In this document: one piece after another, positions 63,201 through 64,000 of the stretch
Numbering within the stretch: position 1 is the first letter of the stretch
Layout of the letters: each line of letters opens with the position of its first letter
NCBI RefSeq assembly: GCF_964355755.1
Contig: NC_092672.1
Coordinates: 32,114,501-32,178,500 of the forward strand
DNA length: 64,000 nt
From: Antedon mediterranea
Taxonomy: Eukaryota > Echinodermata > Crinoidea > Comatulida > Antedonidae
Direction: 5' to 3'
Position numbers and translations under genes: made by a program
The notes under the pieces: generated by a model
Databases searched by the model: none
Seen by the model: only the letters and a program-made list of their open reading frames with translations
What the model was told of the DNA's origin: nothing

Positions 63201-63788
63201 AGGACGTAAACGTAACGCAAGGACGTAAACGTAACGCAAGGACGTAAACGTAACGCAAGCGTTTTAACCAATGACAAGCGAAGTTATAGACAGTTAGCAA
63301 TCACAAGCGAATAAGCCATCGCTTGTGATTGGTCGATTCACTTGCGTTGCGTTACTTCCTTGTGTTGCGTTGCTAGTGGGAACCACGCTTTATGTTGCAC
63401 AACTATCATTTCACTCATTTGATGCTTTTGTGTAAATTATGTTTCAGACTATAATAATAATGTTAGTTTTTTATAGCGCCTAATACAATGTTTCTAAGCG
63501 TTTTACACCAAAAAAAATGATCAATAAAATATCCTAAGATAATAATAATAAATTTATACCACCGTTAACTGGAGAAAATATTTTGTACATAATCTTTAAT
63601 TATTGCTTTTACAGTATCTATACATTAATGTTTCTGAATCTTGTTTAGGTGGATTTTGCAAGTAGAGAATGTCAGGAACTCTTCTACGACCAAATCCAGC
63701 GTACGGTTCCAAATTTTACTGATAGAAGTCGAGAGACATCACCTACTGGTTCCTACACAAGATTCTTGAACAGAGAAACAACAACAAG
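12213..63788 (+). CDS. SPEN: SPEN / split ends (Msx2-interacting protein), 5' part, 9 exons, continues past the window
   Basis: Exons are 12213-12295, 28987-29244, 56066-56616, 59850-59961, 60500-60588, 61600-61754, 61915-62040, 62790-63026 and 63649-63788, all with GT-AG introns. They give 583 complete codons; a split codon opens the next exon beyond the window. The start is MVRETRHLWVGNLPDN, nearly the vertebrate SPEN N-terminus, in good context (G at -3, G at +4). RRM1 spans about 7-78 and is split by intron 1 after residue 27. The linker (about 80-285) is rich in Tyr/Asn/Arg, then RS-rich (about 225-270). RRM2 is about 287-361, RRM3 about 389-459 (RNP2 LFIGNL), RRM4 about 469-541 (CVWLDNL). 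SPEN is a nuclear RNA-binding corepressor acting through Notch/RBPJ and SMRT-HDAC; its C-terminal SPOC domain would lie outside the window. Introns 1 (16.7 kb) and 2 (26.8 kb) hold most of the transposons described here. Confidence 0.95.
13723..13895. mobile_element. family C element, copy 1
   Basis: It opens CAGGAAATAATTTCGCCAGT and contains GTAGCATAGCAAAAAGC, then CTCGACTCAAAAATCAGTTT, and closes near GAAATTTTTCCCGG. Similar copies lie at 35215-35352 (inverted) and 47678-47858. Short inverted ends of the CAGGGAA type are inferred from comparing the three. It has no coding capacity. Confidence 0.7.
15395..16065. mobile_element. 671-bp TIR element (ends GGGTATGTTCAGACTCAC)
   Basis: Left arm GGGTATGTTCAGACTCACAG, continuing into AGTTACGGTGGAGTTA, is matched inverted at the right (TAACTCCACCGTAACTCC, then GTGAGTCTGAACATACCC). 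The GC-rich sub-terminal part contains further inverted pieces such as GGATTAGCGTTA. There is no obvious target duplication (TTAA on the left, CAAG on the right) and no reading frame of note. It lies in SPEN intron 1. Confidence 0.8.
18512..18602. repeat. perfect 45-bp hairpin with a one-base loop
   Basis: The arms 18512-18556 and 18558-18602 are complementary at every position, centred on G18557. The arm starts TTTTGTACCAATTTTGGGG. Flanking it, AAGGGCGGGTGT and GAATTTGATA are repeated 107 bp apart (about 18606 and 18713). Confidence 0.9.
18844..19253. repeat. two tandem copies of a ~206-bp GC-richer segment
   Basis: Copies begin at 18844 and 19050 with ATTCATTGCTTCGCTCGG and end with AGAAGTTTTTTGACAT. 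They differ at few positions, and the second has a small TAGTC-like insertion near 19102. Both strands stay open across much of the pair (for example 19247-18912 on minus, with MSKNFFGTPPKKKP repeated). I recognise no protein family. Confidence 0.85.
20811..20927. mobile_element. family B MITE copy 2 (right end lost)
   Basis: The left end AAGCTCTGTCTACACTGTTT leads into the family interior (ATATCACTACCATATTTGGG, GTCACACTTTTTTT). The right terminal repeat is missing. Confidence 0.8.
21695..21854. mobile_element. family B MITE copy 3
   Basis: Both ends are present: TAAAGCTCTGTGTACAGTAC on the left and GGTGTAGACAGAGCTTAA on the right. It stops 47 bp before the B-box minisatellite. Confidence 0.85.
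21901..22236 (-). repeat. 24-bp minisatellite, 14 copies, each carrying a Pol III B-box motif
   Basis: The period is exactly 24 bp; units start ACTATAACTGGGCTCGAACC. On the minus strand most units read GGTTCGAGCCC, fitting the B-box consensus GGTTCGANNCC; about four units vary (GAGCTC core or AACAAATG). Because the period is a multiple of three, frames stay open on both strands (TITGLEPM on plus), which I regard as incidental. No A box was seen beside it. Confidence 0.92.
23461..23505 (-). repeat. tRNA-derived SINE fragment, minus strand
   Basis: Read on minus, it contains GACTAGTGACCCGAAGGTCG followed by TGAGTTTGTGCCT. This matches the anticodon-to-T-arm part of the tRNA-like sequence at 6579. 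The B box is degraded. Confidence 0.5.
24577..25507 (-). mobile_element. PIF/Harbinger-like DNA transposon, non-autonomous or decayed, TTA target duplication
   Basis: Inverted ends GGGCCCGTTTCTGCTGCCAA and TTGGCAGCAGAAACGGGGCC are flanked by TTA at 24574-24576 and 25508-25510. A 3-bp TTA/TAA duplication is the PIF/Harbinger signature. Sub-terminal zones repeat the palindrome TATACCGTATA many times. Additional internal copies of the CAGCAGAAACGGGG end at about 25295 and 25424 suggest nested or rearranged copies. An open frame on minus (25168-25019) looks Myb/SANT-like and is listed separately. Confidence 0.75.
25019..25168 (-). pseudogene. Myb/SANT-like N-terminal open frame inside the Harbinger-like element
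   Basis: The 49-residue frame starts MSLWTEQITIFAIQLWGE and continues with LHGNRRDTEILITIN. The spacing (W-T-E, then about 12 residues to LW, then L-x-G-x-R-R, then I) is that of the trihelix Myb/SANT-like DNA-binding domains in Harbinger ORF1 proteins and their domesticated relatives. It stops after about one domain. The rest may have been lost or spliced, and no DDE nuclease is seen. The identification rests on pattern only. Confidence 0.45.
26533..26669. mobile_element. family B MITE copy 4
   Basis: The left end is TTAAGCTCTGTTTACACT and the right end ATAGTGTAGACCGAGCTTTA. It contains one TAAATATGGTAGTAATATGA unit and CCATATATGAGCACATCACA. Confidence 0.85.
27800..28027. repeat. 57-bp tandem repeat built from a family B MITE end
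   Basis: There are four copies of period 57, with TCCACACTATCAAACT at 27841, 27898 and 27955 and the variant TCTACACTATC at 28012. Each unit joins the MITE's outer 25 bp to flanking AATACAGAGTATTATATAAT sequence. The last copy runs into the intact MITE at 28003. Confidence 0.9.
28003..28272. mobile_element. family B MITE copy 5, interrupted by an A/T-rich insertion
   Basis: Left end AAGCTCTGTCTACACTATC and right end GATATTGTAGACAGAGCTTA are both present. The interior is broken at about 28080-28170 by a segment ending in AAATAAATAAATAAATAA, which looks like the 3' tail of a retrotransposon. Confidence 0.8.
29880..30660. repeat. strongly diverged minisatellite with ~38-45-bp units
   Basis: Units carry TGGATTATTATACTGGGTGC, then AGGGCGCACT or AGGGCACA. 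They drift to the right into ATACCTGGTGCGGGGCACAA and TACTGGAAATTACCTGG types. The gradual change along the array suggests an old repeat. Open frames across it on plus are a by-product. Confidence 0.75.
32274..32685. mobile_element. family D MITE copy 1 (412 bp) with two CRE palindromes
   Basis: The ends TAAAGGCCCATTTACACTAG and CTAGTGTAAATGGGCCTTTA are inverted repeats extending through GACGATAAC and ATCGACGATAAATA; flanks fit TA. TGACGTCA occurs at 32456-32463 and 32512-32519 within a longer inner inverted repeat (TCAAATGACGTCATGAT). Confidence 0.85.
32761..33172 (-). pseudogene. LINE remnant: reverse-transcriptase C-terminus with 3' tail, minus strand
   Basis: The minus frame 33172-32900 encodes a 90-residue piece with IYYRRDVISQGKK, then HPLND, then SGRIRPLMCNTTRCRKSFVH. 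This is the ending common in non-LTR retrotransposon ORF2 (HPL, then R-x-R-x-L, then T-x-R-x-x-x-SF). It is followed on minus by a 3' region ending AATAAAGATTTATCTTATCT. Upstream is stop-ridden, so the copy is 5'-truncated. Confidence 0.75.
33373..34674. mobile_element. outer TIR element with GACGTTTCGACTCCATCAT arms
   Basis: Arms of about 100 bp (33373-33469 and about 34562-34674) share AGAAAAATAACGCTTAAAAA and GAACGACGTTTCGACTCC in inverted orientation. The left arm holds a small hairpin (GACTCCATCATGGAGTC) followed on minus by GAAAC. The right arm lacks half of it. The arms are separated by another complete element (33470-34561). Confidence 0.7.
33470..34561. mobile_element. nested TIR element (ends TACCGTACTGACGCGGG)
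   Basis: The ends TACCGTACTGACGCGGGTAT and ATACCCGCGTCAGTACGGTA are inverted over about 26 bp. GTGGGCTTATACCCGAG is repeated several times near both ends. Inside, an ~85-bp segment starting GTAGGGCGCCCGCATCAAAT is tandemly repeated (about 33760-33925). A CpG-richer patch lies at about 34260-34400. No transposase is recognisable. Confidence 0.75.
35030..35720. repeat. diverged tandem duplication interrupted by a family C element
   Basis: TTTAATTTCTCTTTCTCAAA-type openings recur at about 35046, 35374 and 35490. They are followed by similar sequence (CGTTGCTGTAGA, GTCTAACCAGT, CAAGAAATA, ACAATTTTAT) in two or three copies. The family C copy at 35215-35352 sits inside one of them. Confidence 0.6.
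35215..35352. mobile_element. family C element, copy 2 (inverted)
   Basis: The inverse of the 13723 copy: AGCAATATTGCTAATCAAAC, then TGTGTAGCAATAAGGTTGTT, TTTTGCTCTGCTACACTGGC, ending GTTCCCTG. The part holding CTCGACTC is deleted. Confidence 0.75.
37785..38173. mobile_element. ~390-bp inverted-repeat element with a long inner hairpin
   Basis: Outer arms contain AACACCTATATAAATTCCTG, then GTGGGTCACATGGCGTGCAA. The inverted right arm contains TTGCACGCCATGTGACCCAC and AGGAATTTATTTAGGTGTT. A second palindrome at about 37970-38075 pairs TGATGAAAGGTTATATCAAC with its inverse across a GGCTTTGCC turn. It is non-coding. Confidence 0.8.
38274..38432. mobile_element. family B MITE copy 6
   Basis: The left end TAAAGCTATGGCTACACTAT and right end ATAAGGTAGACAGAGCTT enclose two CCCAAATATGGT units and CCATATATGGGCACATCCCA. 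Confidence 0.85.
38972..39246. repeat. tandem duplication of a ~135-bp segment
   Basis: Copies start about 38972 and 39107 with AAAATTAATAATTATAAACA or a close variant. Both contain AAAGTAGCTAACTGCAATAA and GTCAGATTGTTAATTGCT, with small indels between them. Confidence 0.85.
40930..41070. repeat. AT-rich inverted repeat
   Basis: ATCATCTTCCAA and ATTATTTGATGATAATTTTA are mirrored on the right by TTATTATCAAATAAT and TTTTAGAAGATGAT. It could be a small MITE or chance AT-rich symmetry. Confidence 0.5.
42147..42173. repeat. ATT/TTA trinucleotide microsatellite
   Basis: About nine perfect TTA units. On its right it adjoins GTACTTCCTCATCGACCTGC, which may be the end of a retroposed sequence. Confidence 0.85.
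43952..44096. mobile_element. family B MITE copy 7 (right end lost)
   Basis: ACTCTGTCTACACTATCAAA on the left, two CAAATATGGTAGTGATAT-type units, then CATCATCATGTCCATATATG. The copy decays at GTCATATAAAGTTTA without the terminal AGACAGAGCTT. Confidence 0.85.
45685..46055. mobile_element. family D MITE copy 2 (right end degraded)
   Basis: It opens AACGCCCATTTATACTAGGA and GATCGACGATAAATA like the 32274 copy, with TGACGTCA at 45849-45856 and 45917-45924. The right terminal repeat has decayed near 46050. Confidence 0.8.
46256..46463. repeat. ~200-bp palindrome with CCCCGAGGGAA arms
   Basis: The core 46288-46432 is nearly perfectly self-complementary: GGTTAAATATAAGATTTGAC, CATCCCCGAGGGAATGATAT and AAGTTC(T)CG-type steps around a GAAGCGCCAGCTGAG turn. 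Weaker symmetry (TATACAGATATTG against CAATATCTGTTATA) extends it outward. It is probably a MITE. I see no second copy in the window. Confidence 0.85.
46890..46975 (+). repeat. tRNA-like / SINE-like sequence
   Basis: GTGGCCCAGCGGATGAAACG resembles a tRNA A-box region, and GAGTTCAAGATCGAG about 50 nt on resembles a degenerate B box, followed by an oligo-T-like CTTTTG. Two ~60-bp direct repeats with CACGAAAATTACACAGTCAA (or CGCGAAAATTACACAGTC) and ATCATCGT follow at 47018 and 47090. Weak assignment. Confidence 0.35.
47678..47858. mobile_element. family C element, copy 3
   Basis: CAGGGAATAATTTCGCCAGT opens it. AAAAAGCTATACAAAACAAC, then CTCGACTCAAAAATTAGTTT follow, and GAAATTTCTCCCTG closes it. 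This is the best preserved pair of CAGGGA/TCCCTG ends. Confidence 0.8.
48663..49294. mobile_element. 632-bp TIR element (TTAAAGACCCCTTCCCT)
   Basis: The left end TTAAAGACCCCTTCCCT and right end AGGGAATGGGGCTTTAA are inverted, and both sides also carry ACGTTTTTT (AAAAAACGT). The duplication could be TA or TTAA. The interior is GC-richer than its surroundings (TAGGCCTAGCC repeats, CGATCGATCG, GCGCGCAATGCATTTTGGGA). Confidence 0.65.
50394..50870. repeat. 59-bp minisatellite, six regular and two variant copies
   Basis: Units begin ACCATTTTCACAAATTGG at 50394, 50453, 50512, 50571, 50630 and 50689. The next copies (50759 and about 50831) are spaced 70 bp apart and more diverged. The regular copies differ at one or two positions, so the array is young. 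Confidence 0.93.
52450..52640. repeat. tandem duplication of a ~100-bp segment
   Basis: TTTGAAGATATTGTAGGCCC and TATTTATGCAGTTTT occur twice, about 106 bp apart, each preceded by GTTGAAACTGAC. Confidence 0.8.
54048..54234. mobile_element. family B MITE copy 8 (representative, complete)
   Basis: The left end TTAAAGCTCTGTCTACAGTA runs into TCAAACTAGTTTGACAAAAA; the right end AGTTTGATAGTGTAGACAGA finishes with GCTT. The interior has three 21-bp-type units (TTAAATATGGTAGTGATA), then GACATCATGTCCATATATGG and GCACATCAC. The whole is palindromic and non-coding. Complete copies are typically flanked by TA. Copy length in this window varies mostly through the number of these units. Confidence 0.9.
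54342..54390 (+). repeat. tRNA-derived SINE fragment
   Basis: CCTAGTGATCTGGAGGTCGT is followed by a perfect T-arm, GTGGG paired with CCCAC around TTTGAGT (B-box-like). It shares the core with 6579. The 5' half with the A box is absent. Confidence 0.6.
55622..55949 (-). pseudogene. LINE remnant: reverse-transcriptase C-terminus with TTCTTTA-type tail, minus strand
   Basis: The minus frame 55949-55758 encodes FNVPVRNLRSKPFLHVKFSP, then KNGIFCRLSSLYN. This is the terminal pattern (VP-R, then K-x-F-H, then S-x-x-x-R-x-x-x-LYN) of several non-LTR retrotransposon ORF2 proteins. On minus the copy ends in AATAAAGAATAAAGAATAAA, a typical simple-repeat tail. It lies 117 bp upstream of SPEN exon 3, antisense to the gene. 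Confidence 0.65.
56693..56856. mobile_element. family B MITE copy 9
   Basis: AGTAAAAGCTCTACACTACC on the left and TTTGATAGTATAGACAGAGC on the right; the interior is in the orientation opposite to copy 8 (ATATCACTACCATATTTGGG twice). It starts 77 bp after SPEN exon 3. Confidence 0.85.
57508..57619. mobile_element. family B MITE copy 10 (internal deletion)
   Basis: Both ends are present (TAGCTCTGTCTACACTATC and AACTAGTTTGATAGACAGAA), but the ATATGGTAG units are gone. Confidence 0.8.
58473..58680. mobile_element. family B MITE copy 11 with expanded internal units
   Basis: TAAGCTCTGTGTACACTATC on the left, GATGATAGTGAGCTTT on the right. Inside, CCTAAATATGGTAGAGATAT is repeated in register with a 21-bp period, about five units in all counting variants. 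This is the largest number among the copies here. Confidence 0.85.
59127..59290. mobile_element. family B MITE copy 12
   Basis: TAAAGCTCGGTCTACACTAT and ATAGTGTAGACAGAGCTTTA form clean ends, with C before and G after, so the flanks read CTAAAG and CTTTAG. Confidence 0.9.
60623..60775. mobile_element. family B MITE copy 13
   Basis: TAAAGCTCTGTCTACATTAT on the left and ATAGTGTAAACAGAGCTTTA on the right. It begins 35 bp after the donor of SPEN exon 5. Confidence 0.9.
62589..62725. mobile_element. family B MITE copy 14
   Basis: TAAAGCTCTGTCTACAAACT on the left (a short deletion removes ACTATC) and ATAGTGTAGACAGAGCTT on the right. It lies in SPEN intron 7. Confidence 0.88.
63170..63392. mobile_element. 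family A MITE with an internal 19-bp amplification
   Basis: The ends TAAAGCTTGGTTCCCACTAG and CTAGTGGGAACCACGCTTTA match the family. Near the left, ACGTAACGCAAGGACGTAA is repeated about 3.5 times (63188-63258). The centre is palindromic with ACCAATGACAAGCGAAG and AATCACAAGCG like the 9496 copy. It lies in SPEN intron 8. Confidence 0.88.
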
Positions 63789-64000
63789 GTACCAATTCGA
63801 TTATTTTACAGAACATAATTTTATCCACAAAAAAAAAATCTTGTATTGTGTCACGTCTAGCTATGTTATACACAGTTATTTCAATGAACTATAATATCTA
63901 ATATGGGATGGCTGTTGCTGTCAGAAGCCACAATACTTGTGTTTAACATTGCTAGACATAATACTGCTTGCATATATGTCACACATGTGCTTGTTAAAAA

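Overview
The window is intron-rich, AT-rich animal nuclear DNA carrying three protein genes and a dense load of small inverted-repeat transposons. The frequent TAGGCCTA-type palindromes, the protein divergence and the repeat style suggest an invertebrate deuterostome, perhaps an echinoderm such as a crinoid. That is an impression from memory, not something I could test. All introns I assembled have GT-AG borders and all three reading frames close without frameshifts.

Layout. (1) 435-2612, minus strand: a complete four-exon gene for a divergent eIF5A of 155 residues with the hypusine lysine conserved. Its last intron holds a cluster of inverted-repeat elements (about 570-1694). (2) 2613-4031: the head-to-head gap between eIF5A and SF3B4, largely filled by a 1.06-kb foldback element (2647-3704) whose core is a 21-bp palindromic satellite. 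CCAAT boxes lie next to SF3B4. (3) 4032-8634, plus strand: a complete nine-exon SF3B4 (SF3b49 splicing factor, 364 residues) starting in a TISU/YY1-type element. Exon 3's end and its 5' splice site are copied three extra times in tandem. A hAT-type MITE lies in the presumed 3' UTR. (4) 8635-12212: 3' UTR, then intergenic DNA ending in a CCAAT+CRE promoter-like patch. (5) 12213 to beyond the right edge, plus strand: the 5' part of SPEN (split ends), nine exons and 583 complete codons covering RRM1, a tyrosine/asparagine- then RS-rich linker, and RRM2-RRM4. The first two introns are 16.7 kb and 26.8 kb.

Roughly 80% of the window is SPEN intron. It contains 13 of 14 copies of one MITE family (ends AAGCTCTGTCTACACTATC), several other TIR families (one with a TTA target duplication and a Myb/SANT-like open frame, so PIF/Harbinger-like), LINE reverse-transcriptase C-terminal remnants, tRNA-derived SINE pieces, long near-perfect hairpins and several minisatellites. 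One minisatellite is 14 copies of a 24-bp unit that includes a Pol III B box.

All three proteins act in RNA biology: eIF5A in translation elongation, SF3B4 in the U2 snRNP, and SPEN as an RNA-binding transcriptional corepressor. I see no sign that they form an operon or joint pathway. I found no clearly new gene system. The most unusual items are structural: the hierarchical palindromic foldback in the divergent promoter, the duplicated splice donor in SF3B4, and the B-box array.
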